In this document: one piece after another, positions 16,954 to 25,939 of the stretch | Position numbering within the stretch: position 1 is the stretch's first letter | Layout: each line of letters starts with the position of its first letter | DNA from: Athalassotoga sp964433875 | Lineage (GTDB): Bacteria > Thermotogota > Thermotogae > Mesoaciditogales > Mesoaciditogaceae | Length of the DNA: 40,284 nucleotides | Assembly (NCBI GenBank): GCA_964433875.1 | Contig: CAYSSO010000016.1 | Span: 1-40,284, forward strand | Direction of reading: 5' to 3' | Position numbers and translations under genes: made by a program | Notes under the pieces: generated by a model | The model's input: only the letters and a program-made list of their open reading frames with translations | Told to the model about the DNA's origin: nothing | The model's database searches: none

Positions 16954-19900
16954 ATGGGGATACTGAAAATAAAAGACACGACTTATCATAGAGACCTTCT
17001 TCCGAAGTTGTCTTTTTGTTCTATTTTACCTAAAATTGAGGGGTTTAAATTTTGCGATGATTGTTTGGAACTCTCCTTTGAGGACCTTTCCGAAAGGCCT
17101 CTTCACATAACTGAAAATGAATTTTTGCGTTTTGTGAAGGAACTCTACCGTTGTTATTCGAATGGCATTCCGGTGGGAATCATTAGAAAGGAAAATGTTT
17201 TTGTCAAAAGAGGAAAGATCGTCATCATCCCATCTTTCGATGATGATCCAAGCGTTGTGAATGGAAGAATAGAAAATCCATTTTCTTTTTTCACCACCGT
17301 TAGAACTTTTGCCCATTCTTTTAAAGGTTCTTCGCCATTTCTTATGAAGATCTTCAAAGAAGGACTTCCTGCGATAATCAATTTAATGGAACACCTCGGT
17401 CTCGAAATCCAGCCAAAGATGGCCTTTATGCCATCTCTTGGAGTTTGGAGACACGATATATTCGTTGAAAAAATAAATTCAGAAAAGGGGCTCGTTGAAA
17501 TACCGATAGATGATGATGGAATTTTTTCTAAATTTCTTCACGGCGAGATCTTTTCCTCTTTAGAGGAAGTCAAAGATCACATCGAAAATTCAAAATACAA
17601 AATAGATCTCGACAACGCGGATCCAAGCGCTTTAGGTTTCCTCTTTAAAGCGGAGGAAGGGAAAAGGTACATCTTCAATTGCGGCAGATCTGCCGAGATG
17701 GTAACATTTGTCAAATTCCTTCACAAATTCAGACCAGATCTCGACATCGTTGCCATTCATGATCCCGTGTTTGAATTCGAAGACGGAAAAAGAGTAGAAT
17801 TTCCAGTTATTTCTCGAAAAGAATTTGACTGGTTTTTGAATACATTTTTCAACTACGAGTACGAATTCGAAGGAGACATGGATTTGCTCTTTGAAGTTAC
17901 GGGCGGAGAAAATTTCGCGATTTCTAAATCTATAAGAGAGGGAGAATGGAACTTTAAAGATGGAAAGTGGCGCATAAGGCCAAAACTTTCGAAACCCTCC
18001 GCCGTCCCATATTTAATGGGTGCAAGGAAACTTGCGCGCACCGGCAGCAAGCCTTATCTGGGCCTTGAACTTGTGAATGTTGCGTCGAAGATCGCAGATA
18101 AAAATTTGGAATCCTTCGAATCTTTGAGGGCATTTTTCCACAAAATTCTCGGTGAATACGAATTCATGGTAAATGATTTAAAGAGGGCGGATGTCTTCGG
18201 AAAGAGGAATTTCAGAAATGCCTATTTTTCTATAGTTATGGCGATGAATGGATTTGATCCTGTTATAGAGGAGAATGAGGCGTCCGATCTCGTAAAGATA
18301 TGCAGAACGTACGCGAGGATCGTTAAAGACGGGGATGTTGTGAAGATATACGACGAAGTCATTCGTCCTATTGAAAATGTAAAGGGACGCGAGGCAAGAC
18401 GGATAGAGGTCATGGCAAGAAATTACGCCGGCATTGTCCATCTCCAAAGGGGAGATTACGAAGAGGCGATAGACGCGCTTGAGACGGCACTTTCAATGGC
18501 GCGGGAAGAAGGTTTTAAAGACCTTGTCCCTCTTGTTGAGACGAATGTGGGGTACACATTCCTCAACATATCTCCAAATGCCGCCAAAGAAAGGCTTGAG
18601 ATAGCCATGGGCGAATCCATAGAAGAAGGATTGTGGAAAACCTTCCAGATTGTTAATATCACGATGGCCCAGGATTTCATCGAGATGGGAAATTTCGATA
18701 AGGCAAAAGAAAGCCTCGAGACGATCAAAAGGGCTGGGGATGGATGGGAGGAAGATATTGAATATTTGAATCACAAAATGCGAGTTGAAAATCTTGAAGA
18801 TGTCGAATTAAAAGATGGCGATCTCAAATTAATGAGATTTATTTATACCGATGACGAAAAAAACGTAATGGCTCTTTTGAAGTCGGAAGAGGTCACGGAC
18901 GGAAAGTACCTTCTTGAGGTTGCTAAAAATCCGATAAATGCCATTGAAACTATATCCCTTCCGAAAAATCCTCATGCTATCTACTTTGTCTCGAAATTGA
19001 AGTCTTTTCGTGCCGTTAGAATGATGAGAAGGTATGGTGAAAAACTTTATAGGGACGGCTTTTTCACAAGAAGTATCTTTTACGAAGAGCAACTTGCGAA
19101 ACTTTACAGGCAGATGGGATGGAATGATAGCGCGAACGTGCATCTTAAAATGGCGGCGAGTATGGCCGAAAGTGTGGGCCTTCAAAATCGCGCGAAATTC
19201 ATAGTTTCAAAGATTAACGGGGACGTCTTTGGTTTTTTAAAGATTTTGGAATTTTGCTTTTACTCTGTCAATCTTGATTCCGTCAAGGCTGTGATGGAGT
19301 CTTTAGCCTACGATCTCTTCAGATATCTCAAAAAAAGGATATTATGTAGAATAACAGGCGTTGAAAATATCGGTTATGTCTGTGAAGATGGTCATGCGTA
19401 TCAGACAGAGGAAGAGATAACACTTTCTCCGTGGACAGTAGACGATAAAAAATTTGTTTACGATTTTCCCATAAGAGGTGGGGAAATTTTAATTGAAATC
19501 GATAAAGATGGTCTCGATCTCGATAAGGCCATCGCCATACTCGATTCTATCGTTCCGATTTACAAATTGAAGTTTGAAAGGGTCATAGCCTCAAAACTTT
19601 CTGATATCGATCAACTCACAAATGTTTACACGCGCCGATATATCTTCGAAAGGCTTTATGAAGAGGTAGAAAGATCAAGAAGATACAAAGAATTTTTAAG
19701 CGTGGCAATGGTAGACATAGATGATTTCAAAAAGGTCAACGATACCTATGGCCACGATGTTGGAGATGAGGTTTTAAGAAAAATAGCCGAAACGTTGAAA
19801 TCAAGCGTCAGAAAGATAGACATAATAGGAAGGTACGGAGGAGAGGAGTTTTTGATCCTCTTTCCACACACCCAACTCGAGCAATCGATCAAAAGCGCTC

Positions 19901-20088
19901 AGAGAATACTTAAAAGTGTGAGGGAAAATTTCAAATGGATGAAACTCACACTTTCCATAGGCATGGCAGAGATGACGCCTTCGTGCGACAATGTTGAAAA
20001 ACTTGTAAAATGTGCCGACATAGCCCTTTACAGGGCGAAATCTGCCGGAAAGAACAGAATTTCAAAATACACTGAATCGGAGGTATAG
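16954..20088 (+). CDS. Giant diguanylate cyclase: degenerate kinase/ATPase-like N-terminus, TPR array, GGDEF
   Basis: 1044 aa. The C-terminus (about 880-1038) is a complete GGDEF domain: DQLTNVYTRRYIFERL entry, AMVDIDDFKKVNDTYGHDVGD, and signature GGEEF at 962-966. R953-K-I-D956 five residues earlier is an intact RxxD product-inhibition site. It should make c-di-GMP from two GTP. Residues about 360-780 contain TPR-like helical repeats. The N-terminus resembles a decayed Ser/Thr kinase loop (YSNGIPVGIIRKENVFVKRGK, 68-88, where HRDxKxxN is expected). Residues 215-345 resemble a STAND-type ATPase without P-loop, ending FEVTGGENFAISKSI and GKWRI. Kinase-ATPase-TPR-GGDEF chains are known in signalling bacteria; here both enzymatic front domains look dead. 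No membrane segment is seen. It is followed 2 bases later by upp. Confidence 0.88.
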   Translation: MGILKIKDTTYHRDLLPKLSFCSILPKIEGFKFCDDCLELSFEDLSERPLHITENEFLRFVKELYRCYSNGIPVGIIRKENVFVKRGKIVIIPSFDDDPSVVNGRIENPFSFFTTVRTFAHSFKGSSPFLMKIFKEGLPAIINLMEHLGLEIQPKMAFMPSLGVWRHDIFVEKINSEKGLVEIPIDDDGIFSKFLHGEIFSSLEEVKDHIENSKYKIDLDNADPSALGFLFKAEEGKRYIFNCGRSAEMVTFVKFLHKFRPDLDIVAIHDPVFEFEDGKRVEFPVISRKEFDWFLNTFFNYEYEFEGDMDLLFEVTGGENFAISKSIREGEWNFKDGKWRIRPKLSKPSAVPYLMGARKLARTGSKPYLGLELVNVASKIADKNLESFESLRAFFHKILGEYEFMVNDLKRADVFGKRNFRNAYFSIVMAMNGFDPVIEENEASDLVKICRTYARIVKDGDVVKIYDEVIRPIENVKGREARRIEVMARNYAGIVHLQRGDYEEAIDALETALSMAREEGFKDLVPLVETNVGYTFLNISPNAAKERLEIAMGESIEEGLWKTFQIVNITMAQDFIEMGNFDKAKESLETIKRAGDGWEEDIEYLNHKMRVENLEDVELKDGDLKLMRFIYTDDEKNVMALLKSEEVTDGKYLLEVAKNPINAIETISLPKNPHAIYFVSKLKSFRAVRMMRRYGEKLYRDGFFTRSIFYEEQLAKLYRQMGWNDSANVHLKMAASMAESVGLQNRAKFIVSKINGDVFGFLKILEFCFYSVNLDSVKAVMESLAYDLFRYLKKRILCRITGVENIGYVCEDGHAYQTEEEITLSPWTVDDKKFVYDFPIRGGEILIEIDKDGLDLDKAIAILDSIVPIYKLKFERVIASKLSDIDQLTNVYTRRYIFERLYEEVERSRRYKEFLSVAMVDIDDFKKVNDTYGHDVGDEVLRKIAETLKSSVRKIDIIGRYGGEEFLILFPHTQLEQSIKSAQRILKSVRENFKWMKLTLSIGMAEMTPSCDNVEKLVKCADIALYRAKSAGKNRISKYTESEV

Positions 20089-20090
20089 TT

Positions 20091-20714
20091 ATGCATTTGG
20101 TTGTGGATCATCCTTTAATACTTCACAAACTTACCATTTTAAGAGACAAATCCACAGGGCCGAAAGAATTCAGGGAACTCATAAGAGAAATAGCAACACT
20201 TATGACCTATGAGGCGATGCGCCATCTTGCGCTCAGAAAAAAGGTGGTTCAAACGCCACTTGAAGAATGCGAAGGGTACGAGATAAATGACAAGAACATA
20301 GTCGTTGTTCCCATATTGAGAGCAGGTCTTGGAATGCTTGACGGAGTTCTTCAACTCGTTCCAAATGCCTCTGTCGGATATGCCGGCATGTACAGAGATC
20401 CCGAAACGAAGATGCCGGTCGAGTATTACGTGAAGTTTCCAGCCTTTTACGATGATACAGAAGTTTTCATACTCGATCCTATGCTCGCAACCGGTAATTC
20501 GGCCGTCAAAGCAATAGATCTTGTAAAAGAGAAGGGGGGAAAGCATATAACGCTTCTTTCGGTCGTTGCTGCTCCGGAGGGATTAAAGATCGTCGAATCA
20601 AAGCATCCGGATGTCAGAATTCTCACCTGTGCTATAGACAGAGGACTTAACGATCATGCCTATATTCTGCCAGGGCTTGGAGATGCGGGGGATAGACTTT
20701 ACAGAACTAAATGA
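20091..20714 (+). CDS. upp: Uracil phosphoribosyltransferase
   Basis: 207 aa, standard length. It salvages uracil with PRPP to give UMP. PVLRAGLG-like loop VVPILRAGLGMLDG (around 75-88), YAGMYRDPET, and the PRPP-binding DPMLATGNSA (about 127-136) are all present, as is the C-terminal uracil-binding region with YILPGLGDAGDR. It is last in the operon that starts at 11335, two bases after the GGDEF gene. An extended -10 promoter for the sugar ABC genes follows directly. Confidence 0.96.
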   Translation: MHLVVDHPLILHKLTILRDKSTGPKEFRELIREIATLMTYEAMRHLALRKKVVQTPLEECEGYEINDKNIVVVPILRAGLGMLDGVLQLVPNASVGYAGMYRDPETKMPVEYYVKFPAFYDDTEVFILDPMLATGNSAVKAIDLVKEKGGKHITLLSVVAAPEGLKIVESKHPDVRILTCAIDRGLNDHAYILPGLGDAGDRLYRTK

Positions 20715-20719
20715 ATTTG

Positions 20720-20728
20720 TGATATAAT
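20720..20728 (+). promoter_or_regulatory. Extended -10 promoter of the sugar ABC / gluconate operon
   Basis: TGATATAAT is a consensus extended -10 (TGn plus TATAAT at 20723-20728). A weak TTTACA lies 19 bases further up inside upp. Transcription would begin about 28 bases before the ATG at 20763. Confidence 0.6.
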
Positions 20729-20762
20729 TTTCTACTAAATTTGGTGAGGGTGAAGTGATCTT

Positions 20763-22055
20763 ATGCATAACAGGATGCGTTTTTGGGAAAGTTTAAGCGG
20801 GTATCTCTTCATTCTTCCGGCTTTGGTAATCATGTCTATCTTTGTATTTTGGCCGGTTGGATATTCCTTCTATCTCTCCTTCTTTAACTGGGATTATGCC
20901 CATCTTAAAAATCCAAGTTTTATAGGGTTGCAAAATTACATCCAACTTTTCGAGTTAAACACGCCTCCGCCTTATTCATTTATCAAAGCGCTTGTTTTCG
21001 ATGGTTTCTACATATCCGTAACATTTCTTGTCCTCTTCTCCTTGTATATCTTCGTTAACTGGATGATATCAAAAAAGATCAAAATTCTCGAGGCCATCTA
21101 CCTGATCGTAACAATCCTTTCTCTTATCTTCTTTGACGAAATATTAAAGTCTCTGCATTTCCCTTATCTTGTTTTGATCTTTTTGAGTCTGGCATTAGGA
21201 CTTGTGGCTTTCAGAAAAAGCGAATTCATTTCAAGAATGGCAGGCCATCTTTTCACTCTTTTTTTGATAAGCGGAGCAATTTATCTGGCCTTGAGGTTCG
21301 CCTTTCCGAGCAATTACGGAATATACCAGTGGCTTAACGCTGTAAAGGAAAGCAGTGATTTCATCAAATCCATATGGAATACCGCGTATTACGTTATTCT
21401 CTACGTTCCGGCAGATATAATACTCGCATTGCTTGTGGCCTTGCTTTTGAACAGGCTTAAATTTTTCAAAGCCATTTTGAGAACCTCCTACTTTATGCCG
21501 TTTGTTACCTCTATCGTTGCGATAAGCCTTGTCTGGCAATGGCTTTATAACGATCAGTACGGTCTCATAAATTATTTGCTTTCTTTGATAGGCATCTCTC
21601 CCGTTGCATGGCTTAAAAGCGATGTGTGGACGATTCCGACGATAGCCATAATGTCTGTATGGAAAACTATCGGATACAATGCCATAATCTTTCTTGCCGG
21701 CCTTCAATCAATAGATAGATCGTATTACGAAGCCGCGGACATAGATGGAGCAACAACCTCTCAAAAATTGTGGTACATAACATGGCCTCTCCTTTCTCCC
21801 ATGACCTTTTTTGTTTTGATTGTCTCCGTCATAGGCGCATTTAAGGTATTCACCGAAGTATACGTCCTTTATCAGGCCGTCCCTGGGCCTTACAACAACT
21901 CAGGATTGACGATAGTTTATTACATCTTCCAGACCTTCTACACGAATCAGCAAATGGGCCTCGCATCGGCCGCGGCATACATATTGTTTGCCATAATCCT
22001 GGTCTTTACTCTTATTCAGTTTAGAGTCGGCCAGAAAAGAGTTGAGTACTTATGA
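20763..22055 (+). CDS. Sugar ABC transporter permease, MalF-like, with extra membrane helices
   Basis: 430 aa, about 130 more than a typical MalF/UgpA-type sugar permease. Helix 1 is at 14-36. The conserved permease core resumes at about 203 (IKSIWNTAYYVILYVPADII) and contains the EAA loop YYEAADIDGATTSQK (321-335), which docks the ATPase. Between them, residues about 78-190 add roughly four hydrophobic helices (82-100, 110-124, 133-150, 160-180) that ordinary family members lack. The stop overlaps the next permease by 4 bases. Neither a solute-binding protein nor an ATPase gene is adjacent, so those are probably encoded elsewhere. The substrate is likely a sugar or sugar acid, judging from the kinase and lactonase downstream. 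Confidence 0.9.
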   Translation: MHNRMRFWESLSGYLFILPALVIMSIFVFWPVGYSFYLSFFNWDYAHLKNPSFIGLQNYIQLFELNTPPPYSFIKALVFDGFYISVTFLVLFSLYIFVNWMISKKIKILEAIYLIVTILSLIFFDEILKSLHFPYLVLIFLSLALGLVAFRKSEFISRMAGHLFTLFLISGAIYLALRFAFPSNYGIYQWLNAVKESSDFIKSIWNTAYYVILYVPADIILALLVALLLNRLKFFKAILRTSYFMPFVTSIVAISLVWQWLYNDQYGLINYLLSLIGISPVAWLKSDVWTIPTIAIMSVWKTIGYNAIIFLAGLQSIDRSYYEAADIDGATTSQKLWYITWPLLSPMTFFVLIVSVIGAFKVFTEVYVLYQAVPGPYNNSGLTIVYYIFQTFYTNQQMGLASAAAYILFAIILVFTLIQFRVGQKRVEYL

Positions 22056-24415
22056 AGATCAAGGGTACAGTTATCGAAATAATCCTCTACATAATAGCCT
22101 TTGCAGGTGCGGCGATAATGCTTATGCCCTTCATATGGATGATCGTTACATCCTTAAAATTGCCCGAGGAGGTTCAGGTATTTCCGCCCACCTGGGGAAC
22201 GGTCAATGCCCTGCCGGTTAGACACATAAATGCCTCGATAGATCATTCGAGTTATTCGTCTATCAATTATTCTGCCCTTAGTCTCCAGCAATTTTTGAAT
22301 GTGAGCCAGGCAAACACTTCGAGTGCTTCCAATGTCTTGACCGTGAATTTTGCCGGCACACCCCCGTTAAGAGGCACGATATATCTAACTTTGGGGAAAG
22401 GAGGGCCGGTCAAATATGCAACGAGCATAAATTTCCAGAGCGCGGAAAGCGTTATCAACGATGTGAATTCGAGGGTCTATCCGTCAAATTACCAAAATCA
22501 AATAAACGAATTGAAATCCCTTTCTGCAAATCCCGAGGAGTACATCAAGGCATTTTTCAACATTTTCAGGTACGGATCAAAACCCGTTTTCTCAAGGATA
22601 GATTTTATAGATAACGCCGAAAAGGCCATAGAGTCGGCGACATCAACGGCCAAAATCTTTATACCTGCCCTTCTTCGAAATCCATCTTTGGCCTCTTCGG
22701 GGACAGAACAACAATTCGTGAAAGATTTTCTTTCTTCAAACGAATTTTTCTCCCAAGCCGAAATCCTTGCTTCAGCCCTTCTTCCTTACAAAAAGGGTAC
22801 AGGCACTCTGGCGTCCGATTTGCCTTCAGTAGAAAGATTATTCGACAATTTTTTTGGCAATGTTGACCTGAAACGAATTTTAATTCAAAAGTTCGGAAAG
22901 ATCGATCCTTCTTTGAATAACATTGTCAATTTTTACGAGCAAAGAATGATAGACCCGATCGAAGGGTACTTTAACTTGATGAAATCCTACGATGATATCA
23001 TGAATTTTTACCAGAATTCAATGAACTTAACCGTTGAGCCGGAGATGATCTTTACCTTCTTTACAAAGAAGGAACAGATCCAAAGACTTGAAAGCGCGAT
23101 AAAAGACTCAACGCTTCCATCGACCTACACGAATATAGCCCTTGGAATAGTCCGATCCGGAGAACTTTCACATTTTATAGATAGTTTTATAAATTCGACC
23201 AATGAGATGTTAAAATCCGATCTTGCATCGATCGGACTGAATAAAGATCAAGTTGATAACGCTTTCAGAGGGATATCCAGCATCATCACAAACATGAAGA
23301 TACTTTACGGTCTTCTAAGTCCTGAAGAAAAGACCGAATTTAATGGAATAATAAGTGAATATTCTGGAAACTGGAATGAACTCTCACAAAAACTTTCAGA
23401 AGCCTTCGGTGCAGAACATCCAAATAGCACCGGAGTGTTAATCGGAAGTTCGGGCCAACTCTCCTACATTTCAGGTGGCTTTTCTTCGTACGAAAATCCA
23501 TCTGCAGTTGAGAAAATGCTTGAAGTTGCATGGATGAATTACAGAATGGTTGCTCAAATTACCGACATTTACAATAACACTTATTACACGATGAAGATCA
23601 TAAAAGCGCCATCTATAGTCTCAAACATTCAATATTTTCCTTCCAACGGAAGCGTTAAGATCTTTTTGAAAAATATAAATAGCGTCTGGTTTATAACCCT
23701 TCCTGTCAAAGTGTCTGTGCATTTTACGATTTCAGAGATCTTTGAGAATCTTTTTGAGGCTTACGTTCAGGCGTGGAATGCCGCTCCATTTGCGAGGTAT
23801 TACATAAATACCGTCTTTGTTGCCGTGGTAACGACCTTTTTGAACATTATCTTTGGGGTCATGGCCGCTTTTGCCTTTTCTAAATTACATTTTGCTGGAA
23901 GGAACTTTTTCTTCATGCTTTTTATAGCGACGATGATGATTCCCGGAGAGGTATTGCTTGTTCCGAATTTCATAACGATCGTGCACTTCGGCTGGCTCAA
24001 CACTTACTATGCTCTTATAATCCCGTGGGCCGTCAGCGCTTTTACGATATTTTTGATAAGGCAAAATTTCATGACCATCCCGGATGAATTGTTCGATGCC
24101 GCCAAAATAGATGGCGCTTCGAGATGGAGATTTTTGTGGACTATAATGGTTCCGCTCTCGAGGCCCGTCATAATAACCGGCGCGCTTTTGAACTTCGTTG
24201 GCAGTTGGAATGCCTTTTTGTGGGTGCTTATAGTCACGAATGAGCCTTCTATGAGGACATTGCCTGTCGGCCTTCAGAATTTCAGCAGCAATGCCGGGAC
24301 GATTTACAATCAATTGATGGCTGCCTCGACCTTTACAATGCTCCCGATCGTTATATTGTTCTTGTTTGCCCAGAGATATTTCATAGAAGGTATTGCAAGG
24401 ACCGGAATAAAATAG
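22052..24415 (+). CDS. Sugar ABC transporter permease, MalG-like, with ~515-residue extracytoplasmic insert
   Basis: 787 aa, against about 280 for a standard MalG-type permease. Helix 1 (7-30) and the conserved IWMIVTSLKLPEEVQVFPPTW are normal. The core resumes at 564 with FENLFEAYVQAWNAAPFARY and helix 2, and ends with EAA loop DELFDAAKIDGASRWRFLW (about 679-697) and TGIK. Residues about 48-563 are a hydrophilic, helix-rich, Asn/Ser-rich domain that should face the periplasm, between helix 1 and helix 2. As far as I remember, Thermotoga maltose MalG proteins also have long versions, so the type may be a phylum trait. It pairs with the insert-bearing MalF-like protein by overlap. Confidence 0.9.
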   Translation: MKIKGTVIEIILYIIAFAGAAIMLMPFIWMIVTSLKLPEEVQVFPPTWGTVNALPVRHINASIDHSSYSSINYSALSLQQFLNVSQANTSSASNVLTVNFAGTPPLRGTIYLTLGKGGPVKYATSINFQSAESVINDVNSRVYPSNYQNQINELKSLSANPEEYIKAFFNIFRYGSKPVFSRIDFIDNAEKAIESATSTAKIFIPALLRNPSLASSGTEQQFVKDFLSSNEFFSQAEILASALLPYKKGTGTLASDLPSVERLFDNFFGNVDLKRILIQKFGKIDPSLNNIVNFYEQRMIDPIEGYFNLMKSYDDIMNFYQNSMNLTVEPEMIFTFFTKKEQIQRLESAIKDSTLPSTYTNIALGIVRSGELSHFIDSFINSTNEMLKSDLASIGLNKDQVDNAFRGISSIITNMKILYGLLSPEEKTEFNGIISEYSGNWNELSQKLSEAFGAEHPNSTGVLIGSSGQLSYISGGFSSYENPSAVEKMLEVAWMNYRMVAQITDIYNNTYYTMKIIKAPSIVSNIQYFPSNGSVKIFLKNINSVWFITLPVKVSVHFTISEIFENLFEAYVQAWNAAPFARYYINTVFVAVVTTFLNIIFGVMAAFAFSKLHFAGRNFFFMLFIATMMIPGEVLLVPNFITIVHFGWLNTYYALIIPWAVSAFTIFLIRQNFMTIPDELFDAAKIDGASRWRFLWTIMVPLSRPVIITGALLNFVGSWNAFLWVLIVTNEPSMRTLPVGLQNFSSNAGTIYNQLMAASTFTMLPIVILFLFAQRYFIEGIARTGIK

Positions 24416-24433
24416 TAGTGTACGGATAGAACT

Positions 24434-25939
24434 ATGGATTGCCTAATAGGGACGGATATTGGAACAACCTCAACCAAAACGGTGGCTTACGATTTGAATG
24501 GCAGGGCGATATTCAAATCCGAAGTTTTTTACAATCTTTTGATGCCAAAAATTGGAATGATAGAACAGGATCCAGACGAGATCCTTGATTCAGTACTCGA
24601 TTCTATCAAAAAAGTTGTAAGTCAAATCGGCAAAGGCAAAGTCGCCGGCATAACTTTCAGTGGCGCCATGCATAGCGTTATTCCCGTTGATAAAAATGGC
24701 AATAAACTTATGAACGCCATGATTTGGGCAGATACTCGAAGTTCGCAAGTGGCGAAAGAACTTAAAGAAAGCGGCGAAGGTTTTGCGATATACAAAAGCA
24801 CCGGCACGCCGATCCATCCAATGCTTCCGCTCTGTAAAATAATATGGCTAAAGTCCAGCAAGAGCATTTTTAAAAAGGCATCAAAATTCATCTCAATAAA
24901 AGAATACGTATTTTACAAACTTTTTGGTCTGTATGTGATAGATCATTCTATGGCTTCGGGAACAGGTTTTTTGAATTTGAAAAGTCTTAAATGGGATGAG
25001 ACGGCCTTAAGGATTGCCGGAATAGGTGAAAATATGCTCTCGGAGATTGTACCTGTGGATCATGTTTTAAAAGTTAAAGATCTTTACGCCGCTAAAATCG
25101 GCGTCGATCCTGAAGTGCCATTTATAATCGGCGGTGCAGACGGCCCTCTTTCCAATCTTGGATCGGGCGCGGTGAAAAAGGGTATTTCTTGCGTAAGCGT
25201 TGGCACAAGTGGAGCAATGAGAGTCATCTCTGATACTCCCTTTGTGGATAAAAAGATGAGAACATTTACCTATGTTCTCGATGAGTCCCATTTTACCATT
25301 GGCGGCGCTGTAAACAATGCCGGCATGGCCTTTAAATGGTTTATGGATAATTTTGGAGGCAAGATCGGCTCGGCAATGGCGAAGGCTTCGAAGGTGAGGG
25401 CCGGATCAGATGGCCTCATTTTTATTCCTCATCTAACGGGTGAAAGAAGCCCGTACTGGGATGCCAGTTTAAGAGGAGCTTTTTTCGGAATAAATATTTA
25501 CCATAAAAGGTTTCACTTTTTAAGGGCAGTGCTCGAGGGCATAGGATACAGCCTTTACGATGTTGATCTTGCTCTTGAAGAAATATCTGGAAAGATAGAT
25601 GAAGTTCATCTAAGCGGAGGAATGACGAGATCTAAATTGTGGATAAAGATACTTGCAGATGTACTGGGCAAAAAAGTGCTAACGATGAAAAATAACGACA
25701 GTTCCGCTTTTGGCGCGGCGATCGTTGGGATGAAAGCGCTAAAAATCATAGATAGTCTCGATGAAGTTAAGAATTTTTCTCTTACCTCCAAAACTTACTT
25801 TCCAGATGAGGAAAATCATGATATTTATATGAAGATCTTCGAAATTTACAAAACGCTTCATGATGATCTCAAGAAGGATTTTAAGAATATCGTTGAATTT
25901 CAAGAAAAAGGTGATAAAGGTGGTAGAACTTTTACTTGA
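24434..25939 (+). CDS. gntK: FGGY-family gluconokinase
   Basis: 501 aa. The ASKHA-fold phosphate loop GTDIGTTSTKTVAYD is at the N-terminus. Segments SGAMHSVIPVD, MIWADTRSSQVA, YKSTGTPIHPMLPLCKI, KFISIKEYVFYKLFG and DHSMASGTGFLNL match bacillus-type FGGY gluconate kinases. It would phosphorylate gluconate to 6-phosphogluconate. The late ATP-binding HLSGGMTRSKLW and FGAAIVG are present. It lies 18 bases after the long permease, and the lactonase gene begins within its last 20 bases. A related sugar or sugar-acid substrate such as xylulose is less likely but not excluded. Confidence 0.88.
   Translation: MDCLIGTDIGTTSTKTVAYDLNGRAIFKSEVFYNLLMPKIGMIEQDPDEILDSVLDSIKKVVSQIGKGKVAGITFSGAMHSVIPVDKNGNKLMNAMIWADTRSSQVAKELKESGEGFAIYKSTGTPIHPMLPLCKIIWLKSSKSIFKKASKFISIKEYVFYKLFGLYVIDHSMASGTGFLNLKSLKWDETALRIAGIGENMLSEIVPVDHVLKVKDLYAAKIGVDPEVPFIIGGADGPLSNLGSGAVKKGISCVSVGTSGAMRVISDTPFVDKKMRTFTYVLDESHFTIGGAVNNAGMAFKWFMDNFGGKIGSAMAKASKVRAGSDGLIFIPHLTGERSPYWDASLRGAFFGINIYHKRFHFLRAVLEGIGYSLYDVDLALEEISGKIDEVHLSGGMTRSKLWIKILADVLGKKVLTMKNNDSSAFGAAIVGMKALKIIDSLDEVKNFSLTSKTYFPDEENHDIYMKIFEIYKTLHDDLKKDFKNIVEFQEKGDKGGRTFT

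Noticed and set aside
25860..25919. Earlier start for the lactonase
   Set aside because: The extra 20 residues lie inside the kinase gene and do not resemble SMP-30; GTG 25920 has AAGGTGA at correct spacing.
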